Source of the DNA: Hysterium pulicare CBS 123377
Lineage: Eukaryota; Ascomycota; Dothideomycetes; Hysteriales; Hysteriaceae
DNA length: 47,443 nucleotides
NCBI GenBank assembly: GCA_000467715.1
Contig: AJFK01000496.1
Coordinates: forward strand, 1 to 47,443
Direction of reading: 5' to 3'
This document shows positions 11,840-22,672 of this stretch, piece after piece. The stretch's first letter is position 1. Each line of letters starts with the position of its first letter. The position numbers and the translations under genes were made by a program. Under the pieces are notes generated by a model. It was not told where the DNA came from. It worked only from the letters and a program-made list of their open reading frames with translations, and did no database searches.

Positions 11840-12194
11840 CATGGATATAGTTTGCTGTCTCTTATACTGTACTCTTGCTATCACTATGGGTGGGCAGAGT
11901 GTAACACGGGTAAGGTAAGAGCATCTAGAAGCTGAGGTGAGGCAATTTGTAGTCTGGCTTGGAGTTGACTATGGAGTTTGGTGCTGACAAAGTATGGCCC
12001 AGATGATGATCGCTCCCCCAGACAGATGCAGCAACCCCGTGGACGTGACCAGCTAGTCGAGACAGAGCTGTATGCCGGCAAAACATCTGAACTTGAATGA
12101 TGAGATCCGACACCAATGAGTGGGAGACATGGCCTTCTGGTTGGCGAGTTAGTATGAACACGATTACGGTGAGCTTGTGGTCAGTGATTCCCTC
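11840..12194. other. Short intergenic stretch
   Basis: This lies between the converging 3' ends of the genes at 11329-11839 (+) and 12195-12579 (-). Nothing was seen beyond unsupported short frames on the minus strand. Confidence 0.5.
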
Positions 12195-12579
12195 TTACAG
12201 TTTATTCATTTCCCCAACTTGTCCCTTCTTGCGCCCTCCAAAACTTGTCCACGTATGGTTATGTTGTCGTTCAAACTCTCCCCAGCTGTCCTCTTTCGGT
12301 CGATGATGAAATTCGTGCTCGTGTAGCAGGGCGATGTCGTCGATGAGTTCTGGTCCAGGCCATTTCACCTCCACCTTTGCCTAGTGAATACGCCATTTCA
12401 GTGAGCGTGTAATCAAGCAGGCAATATTGCATCGGAATACTTACAAGCTTTACTTCCTTATCTTTTGAGCCCACCAAACCAAGCATGCTCAACTTGCACG
12501 CACAGCCCACCTCACAACTGGAACCCATCGTCCGTCCGATCGAAAGCCGAGCACGGGTATCCCAGCCAACTCTTTGCAT
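12195..12579 (-). CDS. Small two-exon gene of unknown function
   Basis: Exon 12445-12579 (45 codons from ATG) ends in KDKEVKL at a GTAAGT donor. After a 64-nt intron ending CACTAG, exon 12195-12380 continues in phase with AKVEVKWPGPELIDDIALL, HEHEFHHRPKEDSWGEF and QHNHTWTSFGGRKKG to a TAA. The product is 106 residues, rich in His, Trp and charged residues in its second half, and has a CEVGCAC cluster in the first. The second exon reads like a conserved globular protein. A start at the internal ATG (12528) would give 89 residues. I do not recognise the family; an upstream exon cannot be excluded. Confidence 0.6.
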
Positions 12580-14559
12580 GGTGAGATTTTGTGAAGCAGT
12601 GCCCCATACCCATACCTTGGTAGGTCATACCAAGGCATGTCGGTTGATCACTCAAGTCCACACTCAACCAAGTTCAATAACCGCAGAGTATTCCAATGGT
12701 TGAGAACGAGTCTGCAGGATTCATCTCACCCGCCTATCTGACCGCATTCTCTTCCTTAGGCTCGCACGCGTGAACGCACGAACGCCATTGGGCTCATGCT
12801 AAGGTATTGCTCGGAATGAGTGGTTACGGTACTCACCAGAACCGCGGACTGACAGGTTGACGTGCCGGCGCCTGAAACTTAGAATCTCAATTCGTCGCAC
12901 CTCCAAGAGGAGGGCGCCCAGACTCCAAGATTCGAAAGGAACGTCGCCCGCCAACCATCTGACCTTCCAACCTAGGGGGACCCGTTACAGGTGGGGGATT
13001 ATGACCAGCAGTCATTGATAGTCCTAAATTCCGAGTCTGCGCAGAGTCGTCGTGTCAGTTTCAGCATCGGCTTTCACTCATGGATACGCTGGGTGTCGAT
13101 CAAACCTGACAAACATTACCGCCGGATGATCGCCGACAATGAGTGGGCTCGGATAGGACGTCCAGTATGCACATTATGCTGGCGGCACTGACATTCAATT
13201 CTAATGATTCATCAGTAATCGTAGTAAATGCCCTTGGATCGAAGGAGGCCTTCTACTGACTTGAGGACGAGCCAGAGTAGCTGGGCAAGCCGAGGAACCC
13301 GAGCGTACACCATCACCCAAATTCAACATTCTGGAAGAGATGGGTGGCATTAACCACGCCAACGGCAAGTATACCATATCCTGGAGGTTCATTAGCGAAC
13401 ATCGACTTGCAACTGCGTAAATGTTCCAAATCAAGAGATGTCGGGTCCCTCCCGACCACCACAGTACCTAGACATTCGCCTCCCCACACCCACAAATGAG
13501 ACGAACATCCAATAATACTGGACAAAGAACAAGATACTAAGCGTCCCCCACGACAGCTGGATGACGTCCCAGACAGCACCCGAAGGTCGCCTCGAAAAAC
13601 GCCTCCAAATATCAGCACAGGGTTATGGTTTTGGGAGGGCCCAATTTCAATATATGCCGTTTACTTACGGGTCTGCTGCTATAGGCAACATTGTCAGAAC
13701 GACAGAAATGCCAGTCAGCTCCGCTTCCGTATTGGCCATTGAATCCGTAGGGAAAATGAAGAGCTGGAACTGAAAAATCACTTACCTGGCCTACCCATTG
13801 AAACGGCATTGAAGCTTTCCCGTGCGATTGTCGAGGATTTCCTTCGTTGCGTCAATAAGCTTTAGCCGAGATAAACTTGCTCAAGTCATCGCTTTCAAAT
13901 ATGCCAAGCACCTCACGCGTAGCATTTGGTGAAGCAAAGAAGTAGAAAAGGATAGGCATGGCACACGACCAAAACTGAATGCTAGATCATTAGTAGGTCT
14001 CCAGGGAACGAAAATGATGTCGCACTCCGTTGTAGGACCTCGCAAGAAACACCGGCTTTTTCAGGGAGTGCGTGGGCAGTGCCCATTGATCTTGGCGAGG
14101 CTCATCACTGCAGACACTGAAGAGTCTGGATGAATCGCCTTGTCCGATTTGCTTGGCTCTGCTACGGCAAAGTCCAGAAAGGAAGGGTCCTCGCTTGGGT
14201 CCGCCTTTGATATCGAGCTTGGCATTCGTGAGTGGTCCAAATCGGTCGACCGGGAATGTGTGCTGACATTTGAAGCAGGTGTCATTTTTTGTGAAGACGC
14301 CATCAGTCGTCGTGCTAAGACCTGTTCGAGAAGAATGGTAGTACTTACCTTTCATTTGTTCCTAACATCTCCGACCGGAAGGGGAGGCATCGGAATGAGC
14401 TGCTTCCGGCTCCAAGCACCTGCGTGCTTTCGAATTGGCTCTACGGTTCCTACACATCACTGAAAAATCAGCACCCGCACGTACATTGGTCTCAGCCACA
14501 AAAATTGCCATCTTGTTCTCAATGGACCCTCCACGACAAGCGCGTGTTTCCTTCGATTT

Positions 14560-15505
14560 TACCAGAAGCATTGCCTGTCATCATTGACCAGAAAGGAGAC
14601 AGGGGTGCTGAGTGGGAAGACCCACCTTCGAACTTTTGCGCGCTCTCGGCTTCGCATCATGTTGTTCCTGAAGAAGATCTTGAAAATCAACACCCTGGCC
14701 AGAGAGATTACAAAAGGTAACTGAGTGAGAAGGAAAGCCTAACTTACCTTTTCGAAGTTGGAGTTCTCTGTTCGGCTCGGTGCTGTTCTGGGAAAGATCT
14801 GGAAGTCGTCAGCGCATGAGAACCTCATACAACGTGCGACAAGATCTGTTGGGATGTTTTGCAGTGCGTACTCACCAAGCCTCCTGTGGGTCTATTTCAA
14901 AATTTGGTCAAGGGAATAGTGATGGTCAACCATCTCATCCTCCAAAAGAAACCACCGAAGAAATCGAGCGGAGTTGGTATTCGAATCGCCATAGAAGTTT
15001 CAGTACCTTGAGGTTTCGACTTCTCGACGACATGGCTTCGTGGAGCTCCTAGAAAGGTCTTAAAAGTCAGCAGCGGGTACACTAAGCTGTTCAGACTTGT
15101 ACGAGTGACTCTCAGACCAATAAGGGATTTTTATTTCATTGCCGCCTCCCAGGCGGACCCGGTGGTGGCGTGCAAAAGATCAAGTGCTTTGATAGTTGTC
15201 ATCATCGAGCGGTTACCCAGCAAACTGAGTGAGAAAGGAAATCCTAACTCACCTTAAACTTTAGATTCTCGGCGAGGCTTCGTCTCTACCCTAGAAAGAT
15301 CTTGGAGAGTCAGCAACGGGTATCCCCTACGTTTGATACTTTGGCTGTTCTCCATCAAGCGACTCTCAGACAAGAATGGTTTTCGCATTGCGGATACCCC
15401 GGCGTCCCGAGTGTTCACTACGATATTAGATCAAGTGTTTGATCGCTCGTCATCATGGAGCAGGAGACCCAGAATACTGAGTGGGACGAACCCACCTGGA
15501 ATTTG
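14560..15505 (-). repeat. Array of diverged units with exon/intron-like structure
   Basis: Read on the minus strand, units share a block ending in CTGAC..CTTTC.AG, then a 38-42 nt purine-rich segment with GAAGCC and a CAAG-type end, then a GT(A/G)(A/G)GT donor-like site and the block CCCACTCAG or CTCACTCAG. The two best units, about 15010-15255 and 15256-15505, are about 246 bp each and share ATGATGAC, CACTTGATCT and GGTCTGAGAGTC-like blocks (the last as GTCTGAGAGTC in both). Shorter, more decayed units lie at about 14560-15010. Some short segments translate to similar basic peptides (EQHDAKPRARKSSK, ELHEAMSSRSRNLK), but others contain stops. Confidence 0.6.
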
Positions 15506-15989
15506 GATTGGTTCCATATGCTTCATGAGGACTGATCGGAGTGAAGCAGATGGTCATGACGAATCTAGATGGAAAGCAGAGTATTTGCTTCCGTTTGGAA
15601 GATATCGGCAGCATTGCAGATGCTTACGGTGACCTGCATTTGAACTAGTCAGATGTTGATTGATCTGTGGGAGATGCACTTACCATCACGGAAGTCCCAC
15701 GGTGCGATCTCTCATTGCGAAAAGCTCTGCGAGTGAGTGCTTGTGAGGTTCCAACACCTGAAGGGCGGGCAGCACTTCCCAACAATATGAGAAGTGCGCA
15801 TCATTGGGAAGCTAGATCTGTTAGGTATGTTGTCCCTCACATCTGCTCGACCCTGCTGATATGGTGGCAATAGACAGCAGGCCATTCGCGTGAGAGACGT
15901 TCCTTTTGCTTGCCGAGGGAGGGAGTATGATCATAGAAAGGAACACTTCCCAGTTTCCGTCGTAGTTCGACAAGCGGCTTTGTTCACTG

Positions 15990-16930
15990 ATGTGTGCGTA
16001 ACATCTGTTCCCAGCTACCATGTTAGCCCTTAGCTTCTCTGCCCGAAGGCAAGTACTAGTCCCCAGCACCACGAAGAGGTTAGGCTTCGCTGGGGTAGGC
16101 ATATGTTCCTCACATATGCGAGGCCTCGCTGACATAAGGTTTGACAGTAGGCGCAACCGCGTAAGGGAAGTTGATTTTGCTTGCTGTCTAAAGGAGTAAG
16201 ACCATAGACATGATCAAATCCTGAAACGACAAGCTATTTTGCCCACTGATGTGTGCGTAACATCTGTTCCCAGCTACCACATTAGCCCTTAGCTTCCCTA
16301 CCCGAAGATAAGTACTAGTCCCAGCACCACGAAGAGATTAGGCTACGCTGGGGTAAGATGTAGTCTTCCTGGCTATGCACCACTCACAACTGTCGTGTGT
16401 GATGCTGACACCAGGAAGACGTTGCTCTAGCTCGCCTTAGTAGGTATATGATCTTGGCTTTTCAGCAGGACCATACCTATCCTACTGATGAATTTTGCGG
16501 ATGACGAGCCGCAGTAGTACTTTTCCCCAGTACTGGTACATGCGATAAAGCCCCTTCGCTTTCCTACCCGAAGGCAAGTACTAGTCCCAGCACCACGGAG
16601 AGGTTGGGCTAATGCTGGGGTGATGTAGCTTCAGGTTATACAACGCTCACAACTGTCGTGTGCGATGCATGTGATCCAAGCAGACATTGATCTTGGCTGC
16701 GTAACATACTGTCCGTGACCCACAGAGAAGAAGGATCACACGCGAGAAAAATTACAGCCGGAGCTGATCGGACCATCGTTCGGGAATGCCTCGCTGTAAA
16801 GCCCTTGGCTTCCCTGTCCAAGGACTGGTACTGGTCCCCAGATCACGAAGAGGTTGGGCTACGCTGGGGTAATGTAGTCTTTTTGGCTATGCACCACTCA
16901 CATCGATCGTATACGATGCGTTTGATTCCA
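15990..16930 (+). repeat. Four diverged tandem units (about 260 bp) with a conserved stem-loop
   Basis: Each unit has the core CCCGAAGGCAAGTACTAGTC, then CCCCAGC-type and GCTGGGG-type arms around CACGAAGAGGTTAGGCTACG-like sequence. The arms are at 16061-16067/16089-16095, 16320-16325/16347-16352, 16586-16591/16614-16619 and 16836-16841/16864-16869. Units 2 to 4 continue with a block related to GCTATGCACCACTCACAACTG and end near GATGC. Units 1 and 2 share GTGTGCGTAACATCTGTTCC in front. The one-base difference between GGGG and GGG next to the arm breaks any common reading frame, so conservation is of the DNA or RNA, not of a protein. Confidence 0.75.
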
Positions 16931-17706
16931 TGATCCATAGTAGTTTCGGGATCATGCACGATCAGCAGCCGTCAGTGACATAATCTTATCGAGAGATTCA
17001 AGAAGAAAGAGAAGGAAACATCTTAGTCAGATAAATTGAGAGGACGACAAGAGCGAACAGGAACGAAGGAACGATATAGTAAAGAAAAGAACGAAGATGG
17101 ATGATATTGCGAAGAAACAATGAAGGTATGAAGCCATCGCAAGATGAAGCGATCAAAGATGAAGCCATGAAGCGGTGCAAGCATTGATGCATCCTGTTCG
17201 AATATGTCTCCTCTGAGACTCAAGGTTTCTGCCCGCAATCTGACGATGGATCTAGTTCAGATTCGAGTTTTCCTTCAGAGGACACGCTGGAGTGCATAAA
17301 CAGCTTTTCAATCTAGGCTCACTTTCTGATGGACCTGGGACATCGGAGGGAATCACCCCTTATCGCCCCAGACCCTGTCAGAGAGGCCAGGTTGCCCTCG
17401 CCGACCCCTGCCACTTTGCCAATGATCGGTATGTATCTTTTCTTTATTTTCTTTCTTTGTGGGAAGAGGAGGAGTTGAGTGTGTGAATAAGGCATGCAAA
17501 GAAGATAGGATATTGAGAGAAGGAGAGACGTGCTACCTAAAGAGAAGGAAAGGACGGGGCTGCACCTAGAGGTGAGCTATTGAGAAGGCATACGAGCCAG
17601 ACCTGAAGAATGGAGCAACGAGTTAGCAAGCACTCTCAAGTAAGTTTGCGGTCTGGTTGTGAAGGAGGTGTAAATCAGACAAAAGTAAGTAAGTTATGCT
17701 GCATGA

Positions 17707-18236
17707 TTAACTTGTGCTAGCGACACAAAGGCCACAGCACCAGAAGACAAAGTCAGCGGCTAATCCGTCAGTATCTGTTCTTAGTTGTCATCATCGAAGA
17801 AACTGGAGTGCTTGGATGTATTGGGCAAGCTGGGTGGAGATTGGTTCAACTTACGAAGTGATAGGTCGGGCTCAGACATGGTGACAGCTGGAGAGGAAGA
17901 GCTCGTTGTTAGGAGGCGAAGATCTAAACTCAACGGTCAGTAATGTTGGTAAAATGTTCACGGAGGCTTACGATGGCTATAGGATTGTTTGGAATGCTTT
18001 GCTTCAAGACCAAGCACTCGAAGTCGAGAACACATCGCTTTGGCGGTGCTGACTGTTCGAAAGTAGCCGAAGAGAAAGGTGCCATTGATCAAAGCAGGTT
18101 CACTGCTTTTTCGAAACGTTAGTAGGAGCTGACGAAGCCACCTATTGAAGTGGAGGTTTGTCTGTTGCTGGTTCACTTACTTATTTATCAAGGTCTTTTT
18201 GGAGTCGAGCTCTTGCCTTGCCGTCGCCGCATCTGC
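17707..18236 (-). CDS. Possible small multi-exon gene, 5' end unresolved
   Basis: Four minus-strand segments join in one frame: 18181-18236, 17972-18105, 17855-17923 and 17707-17759, the last ending in TAA. The introns are 75, 48 and 95 nt with GTAAG donors, CTAAC or CTGAC branch-like sites and AG acceptors. Readable pieces include ARQELDSKKTL, NGTFLFGYFRTVSTAKAMCS and RLRVLGLEAKHSK. No start codon is found in frame in the first segment, and the upstream exon could not be settled. No family was recognised. It may be the 3' end of a larger transcript through the repeat region, or a chance assembly. Confidence 0.35.
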
Positions 18237-19356
18237 CTAATTGTCCGAAGCGTCAGTACAATACACGATTCTGGCGAGGGAAGGAAGGAAATGAGCCATC
18301 TGCAAGTCGCCTTGCTCAGTCTCGTTTATCAGAACGATAACTAAGGCACCTGCTCTCACACAGCGGGCAAGCGGCCGTACGATAGCGTACTCGAGGCAAC
18401 ATCTACTATTGCAAGAACGTTAGCTAATGTCCGCGGAGCTTTGAAGAGAATGAATGCATGAAGGCGTCTCACTTCTCAGCCCTGCAGCGTGCCTTTCACC
18501 CACGGCAGTGAGGTGGTTGCAGTTGCTGCTGCCGTTCACGATTGTCAAGGACAAGGTCGTGAGCAGCAGTAGCAGGAGCAGGAGCAAGATGTGATGAGGA
18601 GGGAGAGGGTGAGGTGTAGAAGAGGAAGACGCGTCGAGGGACTTACTTCAATTTCACTCCTGTCGCTCGCTGGCCAGAGGCAGCAGGGTGCGGTGCAACT
18701 GTGCAAGTCGCTGTCAGGAGACGAGATGATGGAGAGGGATACAAAGGATAGGAAGAGACGCATCAGCTCGTTGAGGAAGACAATCCAGGCGTGTTGTTGT
18801 TGTGATGAGGGAAGAGGCGTTGATGTTGTTGTGGAGAAGGTGAGGCGGAAGAAGTTGAAAACAAAAAGGGAGTGAACCGTCACTGGAGCAAGGCGACGGC
18901 CAAAGGGGGTCAGTGCTCACAGGCAGGCACTGCTCCCCTGGGCGAGCAGCATGCGAGCTTCTCCTGCAAGGAAATGACGAAAAGGGATTTTGCAGCTGTG
19001 TGCGTCGGTGATGAGGATGTAGGCCGTGGGGTAGCAGGGCTTGTGTTGATATTTTGATATTGAGAAACTGTAGTGGCCTCATCTAGGCCAGCAACGCAGT
19101 TGAAGGAGCAACAACACGCCGCGAGAGATTTTGTCTTGGCGCACACCAGGGAGGGCACCATTAGCTCGAAGATGAAGATTACATGTCATGGTGAGTAGCA
19201 CATAGGGCAGTGCAAGAAGTGAATGATATTGGTATTGCTTGTAGACTATGTAGAAACAGTATCATGGCACGCTCGATAACTTCTGAGGGCTATTTGCAGA
19301 TATTCGAGGATTTAGGGGCTTTGGAAGCCTCAGTTTCATTGTCTACATAATCTTTG

Positions 19357-19662
19357 TTACTCTATATGATGCTGGCGGACGAGATCCACCATGGCGCATA
19401 CGGCCAGACTACCTTTAAGTTGCATAGAAAACAACAGGACTACAGTAAATAGTCCTTCAAGAAATTAGACAGGATCCTGAAGAATGTGGGCCTGTAAAGC
19501 GCCAACTGCAGCATCTGTAGAGCTTCTATAACTCTATATAACGCCTGTAGACGATAATCCACCACAGCGAATGCGCGCAGGCCATTTGTAGATGCTGGAG
19601 AAAAGAACAGGGCCATATTAGATAGATTGCAGAGCTATAGAGCGCTTCCTGGAAGAATTCTG
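19357..19662 (+). repeat. Diverged direct repeat of about 172 bp
   Basis: The blocks from CTCTATATGATGC (about 19360) and CTCTATATAACGC (about 19532) align over 100 bp or more, with shared ATCCACCA..GCG, a CAG..C.A.TT stretch and GAAAA..AACAGG. Many differences are C/T or G/A transitions, as RIP would leave in a repeated element. No transposase or terminal repeat was seen. Confidence 0.5.
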
Positions 19663-19913
19663 GACGTTTCAAGCCGTAATTGTTGTTGTTTTGCAAAGTT
19701 GCGCTGGCCGCGCCTTGTAACTTAGTCTTTCACCGTGTCCGCCCGTTTTCTCAAGCTCCAGCAACAACACCTCCAGCAACGCCGATCCCAGCTCTTTTTA
19801 GTCTTACCTTCAGCACTCAAGCACCGAGACTACTGTTTTTGGACCGTTGCCGTCTCTTCCACAGCTAGATAGCTCCCTCAGAACCCTCCTCTACAAGCTC
19901 CGTACCATACACA

Positions 19914-20255
19914 ATGGCTAGTTCTGCTCAATCCGCCAATCCGCCCACAGCCACGGAGCAGGCCGCCCCAATTGAGCTACCTCCACTACCGCCTGCCGCG
20001 ATGCGAGACTTCTGGGGCTTTGTGCTTTATCAGAGAGCTCTTCGTGCCGCACAGCTGCCCGCCGACTATTGGGGCCCAGACCTGATCTACCTCGACGAAG
20101 CCAACCCTTACATCCCAATCGAGCATGAGCTTCTGGAGGCGGCGGCATTATACTGTGGCTGGGCCTATGCTACGTTGTTTTTGGACTTGATTGTGATCCC
20201 TTATGTGAGGGAAAAGGTTAGGCTGGTTACATTGGGATTGAATCCTTTTGGATGA
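19914..20255 (+). CDS. Hypothetical 113-residue protein
   Basis: A single exon starts in a good fungal context (CACAATGGCTAG) after a C/T-rich leader. The N-terminus is Ala/Pro-rich with ELPPLPPAAM. The core contains FWGFVLYQRALRAAQ and YWGPDLIYLDEANPYIP, then a hydrophobic stretch ALYCGWAYATLFLDLIVIPY that could be one membrane or buried helix. A GTAAGT..CAG intron-like stretch follows the stop and would lie in the 3' UTR. No family was recognised, and it may be lineage-specific. Confidence 0.55.
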   Translation: MASSAQSANPPTATEQAAPIELPPLPPAAMRDFWGFVLYQRALRAAQLPADYWGPDLIYLDEANPYIPIEHELLEAAALYCGWAYATLFLDLIVIPYVREKVRLVTLGLNPFG

Positions 20256-22672
20256 GATTATTTGGTAAGTGAAACATGAGGATTCTGGAAAAGAGAAGGA
20301 TGGATCTGCGTATGAATAGCTTACTGACGTTGAACAGGCTTTACGAATCCTGCTCCAAGCCCTTTATCTACCTTCCTGCCGAGCCTACCTTCTTTTTGAG
20401 CCGCGTCTGAGATTTTGGAGGTGGGAATTGGTGGAGATGATTGATGGGAAAGGACTGGGACGGGAACGATGAAGGAAACAGATAATGAACGCTTCGGGAT
20501 AGACTTGCTGCGGCCTCAGTCTGTGGAGGGTTGAGGAAGAGTTGGGCAGAAGCCATGGGCGATGATTCTTGACAGTTGAGATGAGGAAAGAGACAGGGAA
20601 GGAAACCGTTGCAAAACAGACTTCTTCAACCTACCCGCGTCTAGTCTAGATACCAGAATGATAGGACGAAGCCATTCTAAGGCCACTCTCGCGATGTCAT
20701 ACCTTCTTCTACCACTAGCAGCACCCGGGGTGTTTTCTTGGCATCCCCTAAATGATTATATAACGCCATAAACCGGCAGATATAGCTGTTAATATCCTCA
20801 TTATATGCTATTCTTTGATTTGCGGGTTGTAGAGGTTGAAACGACGGCTAGATCAGCACATGGCTGCATCTGGAAGCTCCAGGTGCTCACGAAGACCTAC
20901 CTGAAGTTTGCTTGGGCAAACCGTGGTTCTATAACGTCCAAATAATGGTAAACAGCCATGTACGCCTAGGAGCATCCGCTGTAGCGTTCCAAACTATGTG
21001 GCAATCGAATACGCGGTCATTATATCATAATCATGAGTCCTCTAGTGGAAGCACCCTAATGACCACTGGTACCACGGCTGAGCGACAGGACGTCACATTT
21101 GCTTCTTGTAACCCCCTGAAACTGCTCCGAGTAATGCTGTAGCAACCGCGGATTAGTTCTATACTTGAAGTGCAAATTCTGCCGGCACATTTTGCATGCA
21201 TCACTGGGAATTTCGTGATCCGGCTTGCTGGCCTTTGTTGCGCGGCGGGGTTTGCGGAGCTTCGCGGGCAAACACCACACATGCTGGATCGACTGCACCC
21301 TGCCATTGCCCTCAACAACACGCTGACTAGCTAGAAGAGAGCATGGAATGGACTGGAAGGGCCTTCCGATCGACCTCCCAGAGGCGCATCCAGATAATTC
21401 GCCCAGATGGTGCTGCCCTTCTCTGTTGCGGAGGGTCTTAGCTGTGTGCCTTTGGTGCCTCATGAGAAGACGGCAAAAACAACACAACGCGTTGCATGCC
21501 GCTTCTCCCAGGAAAGACGTGCCGTTGCGCTGGATAGAGCTCAGTACCTAGGTACTCGAGGAGCATCATCTTCTCGTCAGCTCGCAGGCAGTGCATCTCT
21601 TATGAGTCGTCGACTACGAGACCCAGCTTCTTCCGCTCGAGCCTCGAGGCGGAGGATCCGATGCAATCCACGGTTCATCGCCGTTGCAACTTTGAAGGCA
21701 ATGCAACATTTCCCCTGGACAACCAATAAGACTGCCAGCAGCTTGCGCTCAGCCGCTCAGAAGGAGGTATTCATGCCTCTCCGAGTGCTGCAGCCTCATG
21801 TTGGCATCAAAACGCGCGCTGTAAACCCTCTGTTCGCTCGGCCTGCTACGTGACTACCCCTTTCGGAAGCCACTAGCCACAAGGGCCTAAGGATGCCCAC
21901 ACCCTCTCCCTCGTTCGGAGCAGGCTCTCGCCAGGCACAGAGACTATTCCCGTTAGCGCCACCAGGTAGGAACCTGCCAGGGGTATTTCTCCGACGGCCT
22001 TGGCTTCCGCAAGGCGATGCCCAAGGCTTCGAGCTAGTCCTAGGGTACCACGGGTTCACGATAGCGGGGCGGGTGTTGCAAAAACGCAAGCTGTTGAAAG
22101 AGGCTTCTTGCCCTGGAGCTCCACCTTGAAAGATCAACACCATAAGTTGTGGCCTTACCACACCAGCTGATAGAGCTCGCCGAGAGCAATCACCTCCTGT
22201 TTTCCGCGAGCAAATATCTCGCCGGTGGAAAAAGTTATCGTGGGTGAGGGCTGGCGGACTCTTTCAGGGTTTCGCGCTCAGGGGACCGAGCTGCGAGAAC
22301 TTCTGCCCTTTGGGAGATCATCGTGACCCAATAGCTCGGAGCCCAAGCCGATTAGACTCATCCGTTGGGTTGCAACGGCCGAAAGGACGTTCCGAAGTCG
22401 TCGTCAGAGTGAGAGAGGACGATTACATACTGTCGAAAGTGTCAGCGAGGGCCCGCATATATAAAGGGCACCTTCCCTCCTCCCACCCTCGCTCCTTCTT
22501 CTCTTCGACACCACACTCACCACCACTTTTCTCTCTCTCTTGCTCCAACTTGGTGCCTTTTGAAGCCTCACACACTTGGTGCAAGGCACATCTTGTTCCC
22601 TTCTCACACTCATTCCTTCACTCACATACCTTCTTCACATCTCTTTCTATCTTAGAGGTCATCCCTTCAGTC
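20256..22672. other. 2.4-kb region upstream of the Mei2-like gene
   Basis: No gene is supported. Open frames on both strands (for example minus 143 codons at 21056-21487 and plus 148 codons at 21407-21853) overlap each other and show no domain. The last 250 bp form the promoter and C/T-rich leader of the Mei2-like gene. Confidence 0.55.
22458..22465 (+). promoter_or_regulatory. TATA box of the Mei2-like gene
   Basis: TATATAAA sits about 208 bp before the ATG and is followed by a long C/T-rich tract (22471-22560), the usual form of a strong fungal core promoter with a start site just downstream. The 5' leader would be about 150-180 nt. Confidence 0.6.

Larger units (their letters stand above)
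12580..19913. other. 7.3-kb gene-poor region with repeats and exon-like minus-strand segments
   Basis: No known protein family was found. The minus strand has many GTAAGT-like donors followed by CTGAC/CTAAC and YAG, spaced like small introns. Between them are short open segments, including an ATG frame of 80 codons at 14061-14303 that is Ser/Asp-rich. Two arrays of diverged repeats are listed separately. Two intron-like segments are far too short to splice (16 nt at 13770-13785 and 25 nt at 14460-14484), and both end in TGATTTTTCAG. The region may be an unknown multi-exon gene, a decayed one, or a non-coding transcript. Confidence 0.5.

Noticed and set aside
15821-16156. 111-codon minus frame across hairpin unit 1
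   Set aside because: The same frame is broken in units 2 to 4 by one-base differences, so it is not a conserved protein.
15990-16930. CRISPR-like array
   Set aside because: Units are long, imperfect and spaced about 260 bp apart in a eukaryotic genome; there are no short identical repeats or spacers.
22244-22672. N-terminal extension of the Mei2-like protein
   Set aside because: The frame is open upstream, but the TATA box and C/T tract lie within it, so it is promoter and leader.
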